A stretch of DNA of 58,583 nt from Sandaracinobacteroides sayramensis (GCF_022014495.1 NZ_JAKLSQ010000010.1:128248-186830), one strand, 5' to 3'; shown: positions 23,731 to 31,992, numbered from the stretch's first letter. Notes: generated by a model not told the origin, from the sequence alone. Program-made: numbers and translations.

Positions 23731-24939
23731 TCACGCCCGCTCGAACACGGCGGCCAGCCCCTGGCCGCCGCCAATGCACATGGTTTCAAGGCCATAGCGG
23801 CCGCCGCGCCGATGCAGCTCGCGCGTGAGATTGGCGAGAATCCGCCCGCCGGTGGCGCCGATCGGGTGGCCCAGCGAAATGCCCGAGCCGTTCACGTTCA
23901 GAATGTCGTGGCGGCCGTCGTCGTCCGACCAGCCCCAGCCCTTCAGCACCGCCAGCACCTGCGGCGCGAAGGCCTCGTTCAGCTCGACGAGGTCGATGTC
24001 GTTCCAGCCGAGGCCGTAGCGGGCGAAGAGCTTCTCCACCGCCGGCACCGGGCCGATTCCCATGCGCGACGGCTCGCAGCCGGCGGCGGCCCAGCTGTGC
24101 AGCCAGGCGGTGGGCTGAAGGCCCAGTTCTTCGAGCTTGTCCTCGGCGACGACGAAGCAGGCGGCCGCCGCGTCATTCTGCTGGCTGGCGTTGCCGGCGG
24201 TGACCACGCCGCCCTTTTCGAGCGGCTTCAGCGCCGCCAGCGATTCCGCCGTGGCGTCGGCGCGGATGCCTTCGTCCCTGGCGAACAGCAGCGGGTCGCC
24301 CCGGCGCTGCGGCACGGCGACGGGCACCAGCTCGTCGTCGAACTTGCCGGCGGCCCAGGCGGCGGCGGCGCGCTGGTGGCTGCGGGCGGCGTAGGCGTCG
24401 CTCGCCTCGCGGCTGATGTTCCAGTCGGTCGCCAGATTGTTCGCGGTTTCGATCATGCCGGTGATGACGCCGAAGCGCGAAACCGGCTGCGACATGACGC
24501 GGCCGCGCGTCAGCCGGTCGTGCAGCGTCGTCGAGCCGGAGCGGGCGCCGGCCCTGTGGTCGATCGAATAATATTCGACGTTCGACATGCTTTCGACGCC
24601 GCCGGCGACCACCAGATCGGCGGCGCCCGTCTGCACCTGCATCGCCGCGTCGATGATCGCCTGCAGGCCGGAGCCGCAGCGGCGGTCGAGCTGCATGCCG
24701 GGAATGCCGATCGGGAATCCGGCCGCCAGCGCCGACCAGCGGCCGATGCAGGGCGCCTCGCCATTGCCATAGCCCTGGGCGAAGACGACATCGTCGATCC
24801 GCTCCGGATCGACTCCGGTGCGCTCGACCAGGGCCTTCAGCACCACGGCGCCGAGATCGCCGGCCTGCAGCGGGGCGAGCGAGCCCTGGAACTTGCCGAC
24901 GGCGGTGCGGATGGGCGAAACGATAGCGGCGCGGCGCAT
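23731..24939 (-). CDS. Acetyl-CoA C-acyltransferase (thiolase)
   Basis: A 402-residue canonical degradative thiolase with the nucleophile Cys88 (LDRRCGSGLQAI), NEAFAPQ, GHPIGATGGR with catalytic His358, and the second Cys388 in CIGGGQG. It cleaves 3-oxoacyl-CoA with CoA to release acetyl-CoA or propionyl-CoA. All catalytic residues are present, in contrast to the two thiolase-like proteins paired with DUF35 elsewhere in the window. It is 17 bp downstream of an acyl-CoA dehydrogenase gene, in one operon. Confidence 0.9.
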   Translation of the reverse strand: MRRAAIVSPIRTAVGKFQGSLAPLQAGDLGAVVLKALVERTGVDPERIDDVVFAQGYGNGEAPCIGRWSALAAGFPIGIPGMQLDRRCGSGLQAIIDAAMQVQTGAADLVVAGGVESMSNVEYYSIDHRAGARSGSTTLHDRLTRGRVMSQPVSRFGVITGMIETANNLATDWNISREASDAYAARSHQRAAAAWAAGKFDDELVPVAVPQRRGDPLLFARDEGIRADATAESLAALKPLEKGGVVTAGNASQQNDAAAACFVVAEDKLEELGLQPTAWLHSWAAAGCEPSRMGIGPVPAVEKLFARYGLGWNDIDLVELNEAFAPQVLAVLKGWGWSDDDGRHDILNVNGSGISLGHPIGATGGRILANLTRELHRRGGRYGLETMCIGGGQGLAAVFERA

Positions 24940-24956
24940 CTGGTCTGTCTCCCGGT

Positions 24957-26105
24957 TCAGGCTTGGGCGCGGCGGATCATCTGCTTGGCGATGATCGTCT
25001 GCTGGATCTGGGTGGTGCCTTCGTAGATGCGCAGCAGCCGCACATCGCGGTAGAAGCGCTCCACCTTATATTCGGCCATGTAGCCGGCGCCGCCGTAGAT
25101 CTGCACGGCGCGGTCGGCGATGCGGCCGACGGCTTCCGAAGCGTGCAGCTTCAGCGCCGAGCATTCGAGGCTGACGGACTCGCCGGCATCGTAGCGGGCG
25201 GCGACCGACTTCAGCAGCGCCTCGATGGTGAGGAGGTCCACCTGGCTGTCGGCCAGCATCGCCTGCACCAGCTGGAAACTGGCGATCGTCTGGCCGAACT
25301 GCTTGCGGTCTACAGCATAGGCGAGGCTCATCTCGACGAGGCGGCGGGCCATGCCGAGCGAGACGGCGGCGATGTGGATGCGGCCGCGGTCCAGCACCTT
25401 CATCGCCGTCTTGAAACCGCGTCCGGGGACGCCGCCGATGATGTTGGCGGCGGGCACCACCACATCGTCCAGGATGACGTCGCAGGTGATGGAGCCTTTC
25501 TGCCCCATCTTCTTGTCGTTCTTGCCGAAGCTGATGCCCGGTGTATCGGCGGGGACGATGAAGGCGGAGATGCCGTTGGCGCCCGCCACATCGGCTTCGC
25601 TGCGGGCCATCAGCGTGAAGAAGGTGGCGCGCGGGGCGTTGGTGATGTAGCGCTTGGTGCCGGTGATGCGGTAATTGTCGCCGTCCTTCACGGCGCGGGT
25701 GCGCAGCGAGGCGGCGTCCGAGCCGGATTCGGGCTCGGTCAGGCCGAAGCTGGCGATGGCTTCGCCCGCCGCGATCTTCGGCAGCCATTCGTTCTTCTGC
25801 GCCTCGGTGCCGTCGATGACGATGCCCTGGCTGCCGATGCCGACGGTGGTGCCGATCAGCGAACGATAGACGACGGAAGCGCGGGTCAGCTCGCTGATGA
25901 TCGCGGCTTCTTCCGCCATGGTGCAGCCGATGCCGCCATAGCTTTCCGGGACCGACAGGCCGAACAGGCCCATTTCCCGGATTTCATTGACGATCTCGGC
26001 CGGGATGGCGTCGTCTTCCTCGACCCTGTCCTCGGCTGGAATCAGCCTTTCGTCGACGAAGCGGCGAACGCTTTCCACGAACAGTCCAAAGGTCTCGGCG
26101 TCCAT
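24957..26105 (-). CDS. Acyl-CoA dehydrogenase (short/medium-chain type)
   Basis: A 382-residue acyl-CoA dehydrogenase with SFGLTEPESGSDAASL, GTKRYITNAP, YGGAGYMAEYKVERFYRD and the catalytic Glu362 in IYEGTTQIQ. It oxidises an acyl-CoA to the 2-enoyl-CoA and reduces ETF. It is the first gene after a 141-bp gap with a recognisable promoter (TTGACG-17-TTACAG), so it probably opens the operon running to mcd. Confidence 0.87.
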   Translation of the reverse strand: MDAETFGLFVESVRRFVDERLIPAEDRVEEDDAIPAEIVNEIREMGLFGLSVPESYGGIGCTMAEEAAIISELTRASVVYRSLIGTTVGIGSQGIVIDGTEAQKNEWLPKIAAGEAIASFGLTEPESGSDAASLRTRAVKDGDNYRITGTKRYITNAPRATFFTLMARSEADVAGANGISAFIVPADTPGISFGKNDKKMGQKGSITCDVILDDVVVPAANIIGGVPGRGFKTAMKVLDRGRIHIAAVSLGMARRLVEMSLAYAVDRKQFGQTIASFQLVQAMLADSQVDLLTIEALLKSVAARYDAGESVSLECSALKLHASEAVGRIADRAVQIYGGAGYMAEYKVERFYRDVRLLRIYEGTTQIQQTIIAKQMIRRAQA

Positions 26106-26150
26106 CCCATTCTCCCCAGGCCGGTTGTCAGGCCCGGCCTTCTAGCGAAG

Positions 26151-26190
26151 GCCCTGCTGTGCCGACAGTCCTCTCAATCGACAGCAGGGC
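26151..26190 (-). promoter_or_regulatory. Long inverted repeat in the leader of the acyl-CoA dehydrogenase operon
   Basis: GCCCTGCTGT (26151-26160) and ACAGCAGGGC (26181-26190) are perfect 10-bp arms around a 20-nt loop, 46 bp upstream of the ATG and just downstream of the putative -10. It may be an operator, an mRNA leader hairpin or a terminator for the upstream operon; it has no U-tract. Confidence 0.4.
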
Positions 26191-26218
26191 TGTAACCCGC
26201 GCCTTCCCATGGCGTCAA
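26190..26218 (-). promoter_or_regulatory. Putative promoter TTGACG-17-TTACAG
   Basis: On the minus strand, TTGACG (26213-26218) is 17 nt from TTACAG (26190-26195). It lies in the only sizeable gap of the 31.7-19.4 kb minus-strand block and would start transcription of the operon from the 24957-26105 acyl-CoA dehydrogenase to mcd. Confidence 0.4.
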
Positions 26219-26230
26219 TAAAAATGCACC

Positions 26231-26262
26231 TATGGGTAATATTCGCTTATGGATAATATTCG
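26231..26262. repeat. Tandem 17-bp duplication covering the meh stop codon
   Basis: TATGGGTAATATTCG (26231-26245) and TATGGATAATATTCG (26248-26262) are offset by 17 bp with one mismatch. On the coding strand both copies read Glu-Tyr-Tyr-Pro-stop (TAA in the gene, TAG in the extra copy), so the end of meh has been duplicated outside the reading frame. Confidence 0.6.
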
Positions 26263-27071
26263 AAGGTGGCGGCCATGGCGGTGGCGCCATCCGCGCGGAT
26301 GGCCTCCACGCCTTCCGCCGATTTGCGCAGGCGCACGGGCTGGCCGGCGAAGATCGGTGCCTGCGCGCGGAAGGTGAAGCGGCTGAGCCGGCCGGCCTCG
26401 CGGGCGAGGCCGAACAGCCGGGCCGCCGTGAACGGCCCGTGCACCACCAGGCCGGGATATTGTTCCTCGCCGGTGGCGTAGGGCAGGTCGTAATGGATGC
26501 GGTGGCTGTTGAAGGTGACGGCCGAGAAGCGGAAGAGGTGGACCGCGTTCGGTTGCCAGAGGATGTCGGCATCGCGGCCGATGCCTTCGGCCGCGATGAC
26601 GGGCGGGGTGGTGGCGCCGGCCTCGCGGTAGACGATGGTCTGGCGCTCGACGATGCGGTTCATGCCCTGCTGGGCGATCGCATGCTCCACCTCGACGAGG
26701 ATCAGTTCGCCGCTGCGGCCGGATTTGTGCGTGACATCGAGGATGCGCGACTGGCGAGTCGCCTCCTCGCCGGGAATGAGGTCGGCTTCGAAGCGCAGCT
26801 CTCCGGCGGCGAACATGCGGCGCGGCAGGCTGACGGGCGGCAGGAAGCCGCCGCGCTTCGGGTGGCCGTCCGGGCCGATGCCGTCATCTTCGGCCACCGG
26901 CAGGAAACAGCCCCAATGGCCGAGCGAAGGGAAGTGCGACTGCACGTCGAGCGGCTCGCCGATGGCGGCGGCGAAGCGGCGGAGCGCTTCCGGGTCCAGA
27001 CGTTCGCTGCGGCTTTCGCTGCGGCCGGTCCAGCTTTGCCAATGGGCGATGTCGTCCGCGGCCAATGTCAT
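26247..27071 (-). CDS. meh: Mesaconyl-C4-CoA/3-methylfumaryl-CoA hydratase-like (Meh), MaoC/HTD2 fold
   Basis: A 274-residue hotdog-fold protein of the FAS1-like dehydratase/HTD2 type. It begins with a WQSWTGRSESRSERLDP segment and has the C-terminal hydratase half with FRFSAVTFNSHRIHYDLPYA (about 190-210), where the Asn-His pair is the usual hydratase motif, and VVHGPFTAARLFG. Proteins of this type hydrate mesaconyl-C4-CoA or 3-methylfumaryl-CoA to citramalyl-CoA. Its ATG overlaps the stop of mct (ATGA), the same pairing as in the second cycle of the 3-hydroxypropionate bicycle. Exact substrate is inferred from this partner. Confidence 0.72.
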   Translation of the reverse strand: MTLAADDIAHWQSWTGRSESRSERLDPEALRRFAAAIGEPLDVQSHFPSLGHWGCFLPVAEDDGIGPDGHPKRGGFLPPVSLPRRMFAAGELRFEADLIPGEEATRQSRILDVTHKSGRSGELILVEVEHAIAQQGMNRIVERQTIVYREAGATTPPVIAAEGIGRDADILWQPNAVHLFRFSAVTFNSHRIHYDLPYATGEEQYPGLVVHGPFTAARLFGLAREAGRLSRFTFRAQAPIFAGQPVRLRKSAEGVEAIRADGATAMAATFEYYP

Positions 27072-28279
27072 TTCACGATTCCTTCGTCGTGCAGCCGGCC
27101 GATGGCGCCGCTGTCGAGACCCAGAAGCTCGGCCAGAACCTCGTCCGTGTGCTGGCCGAGGCGCGGGGCGGGCTTCAGGTCGGTGCGGTTTTCGCCGAAC
27201 AGGGTGCCGGCCGGGCCGGAAGCCGGGTAGGTGAGGCCGCTGGGGTGTGTCAGTGTCTGGAACTGCGGGTTGTCGCGGAACAGGCGCGGGTCGTTTTCCA
27301 CCGCTTCCTTCAGGCTCCGGTAGCGGCCCCAGGTCACGCCGCCGGCGTCGAACAGCGGGCCGAGATCGGCGGCTGTGCGGGTGGCGAAGGCCGCTTCGAA
27401 CAGCGGGAACAGGCGGGCGCGGTGCGAGAAGCGGGCGCCTTCGTCGCGGGCGAAATCGACGCCCAGTTCGGCTTCGAGGCCCTTCACGCCTTCGCCGATT
27501 CCCAGCACCTCTATCACCCCGCTCCACTGGCGCGGGGTGATGGCGACGACGATCAGGCGGTTGCCGTCCGCCAGCAGAAAGTCGCGGCCGAAGGCGCCGT
27601 AGAGATCGTTGCCGATGCGCGGGCGGTCGCCCAGGAACATGGCCTCCGCCACCTGCCCCAGATGCCCGAGCGAGGTGGAGGCGAGGTCGGAGAGCGGCAC
27701 GCGCACTTCCGCGCCTTCGCCGCTGCGCTGCCGGCGCAGGATCGCCGAAACCAGAGCGAAGGCGGCATAGGCGCCGCCCAGCAGATCCCAGGCGGGGAGC
27801 ACATGGTTCACCGGGCGCGGATCGTCGGCCGGGCCGGTCATCATCGGCACGCCGACGGCGGCGTTCACCGTATAGTCGACGGCGGGTGAGCCGTCGGCCC
27901 AGCCCATGATGCGGCAGGAAATGAGGTCGGCCCGGCGCCCGGCCAGCGACTTGTGCGCGAGCCAGCCCTTCACCGGCTGGTTGGTGAGGAAGAGGCCGGC
28001 CTGCTCGCCCGGCGCGGTGATGATCGCGACGGCCAGTTCCCGGCCTTCCGGTTTGGAAAGGTCTATCGCAACCGACTTCTTGCCCTTGTTCAACCCTTCC
28101 CAATAGAGGCTGTCGTTGCTGTCCGGCGCCAGCGGCCAGCGGCGGTAATCCGGGCCGCCGGCGATGGCATCGAAACGGATCACCTCCGCCCCCATTTGCG
28201 CCAGATGCAGGCCGGCCGACGGCCCCGCCACGAAGGCGGCGCCTTCCACCACGCGAAAACCGCTCAACAATCCGTACAT
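27068..28279 (-). CDS. mct: Mesaconyl-CoA C1-C4 CoA-transferase-like (Mct)
   Basis: A 403-residue CaiB/BaiF protein of the 2-methylfumaryl-CoA isomerase subfamily. Distinctive stretches are the N-terminal LLSGFRVVEGAAFVAGPSAG, GLNKGKKSVAIDL, VDYTVNAAVGVPMMTGP (134-150), NHVLPAWDLLGG with catalytic Asp165, and YGAFGRDF. In Chloroflexus the homologue moves CoA within mesaconate from C1 to C4. It overlaps meh by 4 bp and the MDR reductase gene by 1 bp. It is clearly different from the general CoA-transferase at 22034-23284. Confidence 0.82.
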   Translation of the reverse strand: MYGLLSGFRVVEGAAFVAGPSAGLHLAQMGAEVIRFDAIAGGPDYRRWPLAPDSNDSLYWEGLNKGKKSVAIDLSKPEGRELAVAIITAPGEQAGLFLTNQPVKGWLAHKSLAGRRADLISCRIMGWADGSPAVDYTVNAAVGVPMMTGPADDPRPVNHVLPAWDLLGGAYAAFALVSAILRRQRSGEGAEVRVPLSDLASTSLGHLGQVAEAMFLGDRPRIGNDLYGAFGRDFLLADGNRLIVVAITPRQWSGVIEVLGIGEGVKGLEAELGVDFARDEGARFSHRARLFPLFEAAFATRTAADLGPLFDAGGVTWGRYRSLKEAVENDPRLFRDNPQFQTLTHPSGLTYPASGPAGTLFGENRTDLKPAPRLGQHTDEVLAELLGLDSGAIGRLHDEGIVK

Positions 28280-29289
28280 CAGAGCCTCACCAGCGAACGG
28301 CCGAGATTCTCGCCCTTGAACAGGCCGTGGAAGGCGTCGAGCGCGTGGCCGATTCCTTCCTGCACGCTGTTCACTTCCTTCAGCAGCCCGGCCTTGTGCC
28401 AGGCGGTCATGTCGGCGACCAGATGCGGTTCGAGATCGAGATGGTCCGACATGATGAAGCCCTTCAGCGTCAGCTTCTTCACCATGATCTGGGTGAGGTT
28501 GCGCGGCACTGTCGGCTTGTCGGTGACATTATATTGCGAGATCATGCCGCAGATGGCGAAACGCGCGTGCGGGTTGGCGACGGCGAGCGCCGCTTGCAGA
28601 TGGTCGCCGCCGACATTGTCGAAATAAAGGTCGATACCGTCCGCGCCGAGCGCCTTCACCTCGCGGGCCAGCGCCTTCGTCAGGCTGGGTTCCTCGCGAT
28701 AGTCGATGACGCCGTCGAGGCCGAGGGTGTCGCGCAGGAACGCCGCCTTGCGGGCGCCACCGGCCGAGCCGATGACCTTATGGCCCTTCAGCCTGGCGAT
28801 CTGTGCCACCAGCGAACCGACGCCGCCGGCCGCCGCCGAAACGAACACCACGTCACCCGGCTTCAGGCCGCCGATGCGCAGCAGGCCGGCATAGGCTGTG
28901 AGGCCGGTGGAGCCGGCATAGCCGAGCCAGGCTTCGGACGGCAGGTCGCCCCTGGGGCGCTTGCGCAGCGCCGAGGCGGGGGCGGTGAAGGCTTCGCGCC
29001 AGCCGAGGCGGGAGAAGACCAGATCGCCGGGGGCGAAATCCGGGTCATTCGAGGATTCCACTTCGCCGATCGCCGGCCCTTCCATGGCGGCGTCGAGGCG
29101 GAAGGGGGGGACATAGCTTTTGGCGTCGCTCATGCGGCCGCGCATCGCCGGGTCCACCGCCATCCATTTGTTGCGGACGCGGACTTCGCCCGGGCCGGGT
29201 TCCGGCACGTCTACCAGCATTTCGGCAAAGTCTTCCGCAACCGGCTCGCCCACCGGGCGCCGCTTCAGATGGATTTCCCGCGACTGCAT
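28279..29289 (-). CDS. Zinc-free MDR family NADP-dependent oxidoreductase
   Basis: A 336-residue medium-chain reductase of the leukotriene B4 dehydrogenase/CurA-like group. It has the N-terminal NKWMAVDPAMRGRMSD, the nucleotide loop SAAAGGVGSLVAQIARLKG (about 151-169), FDNVGGDHLQ and CGMISQYN. It lacks the Cys/His zinc ligands of alcohol dehydrogenases. The group reduces activated C=C bonds of enones or 2-enoyl esters with NADPH. The start at 29289 has GAGGGGAGAG upstream. Its TGA overlaps the mct ATG (TGATG). Confidence 0.84.
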   Translation of the reverse strand: MQSREIHLKRRPVGEPVAEDFAEMLVDVPEPGPGEVRVRNKWMAVDPAMRGRMSDAKSYVPPFRLDAAMEGPAIGEVESSNDPDFAPGDLVFSRLGWREAFTAPASALRKRPRGDLPSEAWLGYAGSTGLTAYAGLLRIGGLKPGDVVFVSAAAGGVGSLVAQIARLKGHKVIGSAGGARKAAFLRDTLGLDGVIDYREEPSLTKALAREVKALGADGIDLYFDNVGGDHLQAALAVANPHARFAICGMISQYNVTDKPTVPRNLTQIMVKKLTLKGFIMSDHLDLEPHLVADMTAWHKAGLLKEVNSVQEGIGHALDAFHGLFKGENLGRSLVRL

Positions 29290-29315
29290 GTCTCTCCCCT
29301 CGATTGTCCGGCGGT

Positions 29316-30428
29316 TCAGAAGCCGCGCAGGCGGCCCCAACGCTCCCGGTGATAGGCGGCGTTGCCGAGCAACTGGTCGGCGACGCGCGCGCGTTTCAGA
29401 TAGAGGCCGGCGTCATGCTCGTGCGTCATGCCGATGCCGCCGTGCATTTGCACCATCTCGTTGGAAATGGCGTTCAGGATTTCCCCCGCCAGCGCCTTGG
29501 CGGCCGACGCCTTCGCCGGAAGGTCCGCGTCCTGCGCGTCGATTGCTGCAAGCGCCGATTCGACGGCGGAGCGCAGCAACTCAAGTTCCTGGAACATGCA
29601 GGCCGCGCGGTGCTGCAGCGCCTGGAAGGAGCCGATCAGCCGATCGAACTGCACGCGGACCTTCAGATATTCCAGCGTGGTTTCAAAAGCCTGTGTCGCG
29701 GAGCCCAGCATTTCGGCGGCAAGGCCGACGCGGGCGCAATCCAGCACATGCTCGAGGATTTGCGCAGCATTTTCCGGGCCTGCCAGCAGACCCTGCGCTT
29801 CGATCGCCACACCGTCCAGTTCGAGGATCGCCGGCGCGCGCGCGTCGATCTGCGCCAGCGCGCGGCGCGAAAGTCCGGGGCTGTCCGCCGGAAGCAGGAA
29901 CAGCGTGGTTCCCTTTTCGGTTTCCGCCGAAAGGATGAAGAGGTGCGCCAGCATGCCGTCCGGCACCGGGCCGACGCGGCCGGACAGCCGCCAGCCGTCA
30001 CTTTCGATGCTTGCCGTGATCGAGGGGGTGTTCGGAACCGGGAAGCCGCCATGGGGGGTCGCCAGCGCGGCGATCACCGAGCCGTCGGCGATTCCGGGAA
30101 GCCAGCGCGCCTGCTGCGCCTCGGTGCCGGCCTTCAGCGCGGTGGCCGCCACCAGCGCCGAACTCCAGAGCGCGGACGGCAGCAGCGTGCGGCCAAGCTG
30201 CTCCAGCAGCAGGCCGAGGCTGAGGGCGCCGAAATCGGAGCCGCCATGGCTTTCGGGGATGAGGATGCCAGTCCAGCCCATGGATGCCATTTCGGCGTAG
30301 ATGTCGGGGTTCTGGCCGACGCTTTCGCCATCATAGAGTTGGCGCAGGACGGTGACGGACGCGCGGTCGCGCGCCCATTCCACGCCCATGTTGCGCAGCA
30401 TGATCTGTTCTTCGCTCAGCACGGCCAT
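29316..30428 (-). CDS. Acyl-CoA dehydrogenase subunit-like protein (short partner)
   Basis: A 370-residue acyl-CoA dehydrogenase family member with weak central motifs: the usual TEP.SGSD stretch is ATPHGGFPVPN, so substrate or flavin contacts are partly lost. C-terminal MHGGIGMTHEHDAGLYLKRA is conserved. It lies 6 bp from a second, better conserved acyl-CoA dehydrogenase gene. This resembles the alpha2beta2 FadE pairs (ChsE1/ChsE2 type) of steroid and other bulky acyl-CoA degradation, where each chain contributes part of the site. The heteromer is inference. Confidence 0.8.
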   Translation of the reverse strand: MAVLSEEQIMLRNMGVEWARDRASVTVLRQLYDGESVGQNPDIYAEMASMGWTGILIPESHGGSDFGALSLGLLLEQLGRTLLPSALWSSALVAATALKAGTEAQQARWLPGIADGSVIAALATPHGGFPVPNTPSITASIESDGWRLSGRVGPVPDGMLAHLFILSAETEKGTTLFLLPADSPGLSRRALAQIDARAPAILELDGVAIEAQGLLAGPENAAQILEHVLDCARVGLAAEMLGSATQAFETTLEYLKVRVQFDRLIGSFQALQHRAACMFQELELLRSAVESALAAIDAQDADLPAKASAAKALAGEILNAISNEMVQMHGGIGMTHEHDAGLYLKRARVADQLLGNAAYHRERWGRLRGF

Positions 30429-30434
30429 CTGCGG

Positions 30435-31667
30435 TTATCCCTGATCCGGAAGGCCAAGCACGCGCTTGGACGTGATGTTGTTCTGCACTTCGTAGCTGCC
30501 GCCGTAGATGGAGAAGGCCTTGCTGTGCAGCCAGGCGCGGGTCGCTTCCAGTTCGGCGAACGCATAGCCTTCGCCTTCCCAGCCGAGGCCGCGCCAGCCC
30601 AGAAGCTCGATCAGCAGTTCCGAGCGTTCCTGCGCCACGCCGGAGCCGAGATTCTTGATCGCCGAAATGGGAATCGGGCCGGCCTGCTGCGCGGCGGCGT
30701 CCGCCGCATGGCGCTTCAGCGTGAGATTATAGGCTTCGCTGCGCAGCGCGTTGCGGATCAGCCGGCCGCGAAGGTCGGGATCGGCGATTCGGCCTTCGGC
30801 ATCGGCCCCCACATATTCGCGCGCCAGCGGCGCCAGGCTCGGCGCTTCGCCGCGCCCTTCCGTCAGGCCGCCGCGCTCGAAGGTGAGGAGGCGCTTGGCG
30901 ATGCTCCAGCCCTGGTTGACCTCGCCCACCAGATTGGCCTTGGGCACCTTCACGTCGCTCAGGAACACTTCCGAGAAATGGGTGGAGCCGCTGATGAGGA
31001 CGATCGGCCGGGCTTCGACGCCGGGCGACTTCATGTCGATCAGCAGGAAGCTGATTCCGCCCTGCTTGCGGCTGTTGTCCGTGCGGACGAGGCAGAAGCA
31101 CCAGTCGGCCTGGTCGCCGCCCGACGTCCAGATCTTCTGGCCGTTCACCAGGAAATGGTCGCCCAGATCCTCGGCGCGGGTTTTCAGCGAGGCGAGGTCG
31201 GAGCCGGCGCCCGGCTCGGAGAAGCCCTGGCACCAGCGGCGTTCGTGCGAGGCGATGAAGGGCAGATGCTGCAGCTTCTGCTCCTCCGTGCCATATTCCA
31301 TCAGCGTCGGCCCCAGCATCATCGTGCCGTTGGAGCGCATCGGGTTGAACGCGCCCGCCGCCGCCAGTTCCAGGCGAATGATATCTGCCTGCTCGGCCGT
31401 CAGGCCGGCGCCGCCATATCGCCTCGGCCAATGCGGCATTCCCAAGCCGGCGGCCGCAACGCGCTCGCGCCAGAGCTCAAAATCCGCGTCTGCCGCGGCC
31501 GCATCGGCGTCATTCTGGAAAATGAGTGGATTGCACCCCTTGAGCTGCGGCGGAAAGTTCGCCGCGATCCACTCGGCCGCCTGCGCGCGAAAGGCAGTGG
31601 GGTCGTCCGACCATATTTGCTCGCGCTGCTCAACAGTTTTTGCGTGCGCCAAAAACCAGCCCCTCAT
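30435..31667 (-). CDS. Acyl-CoA dehydrogenase (long partner)
   Basis: A 410-residue acyl-CoA dehydrogenase with MPHWPRRYGGAGLT (about 77-90), QGFSEPGAGSDLASL, NGQKIWTSGGDQADW (flavin/adenine contact) and C-terminal IYGGSYEVQNNITSKRVLGLP. It is first gene of the minus-strand operon with the short partner, MDR reductase, mct and meh. The start is uncertain: ATG 31667 is used, with AAAGGG directly before it, and an in-frame ATG at 31727 lacks a Shine-Dalgarno. Confidence 0.82.
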   Translation of the reverse strand: MRGWFLAHAKTVEQREQIWSDDPTAFRAQAAEWIAANFPPQLKGCNPLIFQNDADAAAADADFELWRERVAAAGLGMPHWPRRYGGAGLTAEQADIIRLELAAAGAFNPMRSNGTMMLGPTLMEYGTEEQKLQHLPFIASHERRWCQGFSEPGAGSDLASLKTRAEDLGDHFLVNGQKIWTSGGDQADWCFCLVRTDNSRKQGGISFLLIDMKSPGVEARPIVLISGSTHFSEVFLSDVKVPKANLVGEVNQGWSIAKRLLTFERGGLTEGRGEAPSLAPLAREYVGADAEGRIADPDLRGRLIRNALRSEAYNLTLKRHAADAAAQQAGPIPISAIKNLGSGVAQERSELLIELLGWRGLGWEGEGYAFAELEATRAWLHSKAFSIYGGSYEVQNNITSKRVLGLPDQG

Positions 31668-31992
31668 CCCTTTGCATTTTTCAAGCCGATTCCGCCGATT
31701 CCAGCGAATAGCTTCCAAACTACCCATATGAGAAACGCCGGGATTGGGCCAGCAATATTTGCACATGGGGATAGTTTTGGCAGGTTAAGTGATTGGCGCG
31801 GACGCAGGGAGGCGGGGTTTCCGGATGGGAGGAAGGCGCAACGGACGTTGGCCTCTCAACTGTGGCTTTCTTGCACCAGCATGTAACATTGCAGCGATCG
31901 GTCGATTGACAGCCAAGCTTGGCCTCATATAAATTTGCCCACAAGAGCAATATTAACGCTTGAAAAGCGCCTAACATTCCGGGGAGAGAAAT
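31668..31992. other. 325-bp divergent intergenic region
   Basis: This holds the leaders of the acyl-CoA dehydrogenase operon (left) and the TonB receptor gene (right). On the right is a good sigma-70-like promoter (31906-31933) and a small CGCTT-GAA-AAGCG hairpin in the transcript leader (31957-31969). The left half has TTTGCACATGGGG at about 31759 but no clear promoter. No small gene with a ribosome site was found. Confidence 0.5.
31906..31933 (+). promoter_or_regulatory. Promoter of the TonB receptor gene with palindromic spacer
   Basis: TTGACA (31906-31911), a 16-nt spacer and TATAAA (31928-31933), about 60 bp before the ATG. The spacer begins with the perfect 12-bp palindrome GCCAAGCTTGGC (31912-31923), a natural place for a repressor to sit between -35 and -10. 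Confidence 0.6.

Noticed and set aside
23731-24939. Grouping this thiolase with the two DUF35-linked proteins as aldolase-like
   Set aside because: It retains Cys88, His358 and Cys388 in canonical motifs, so it is an ordinary thiolase.
31668-31766. N-terminal extension of the long acyl-CoA dehydrogenase (start near 31766)
   Set aside because: The added residues are unlike any acyl-CoA dehydrogenase N-terminus and no Shine-Dalgarno is seen, so the shorter start is used, with uncertainty.
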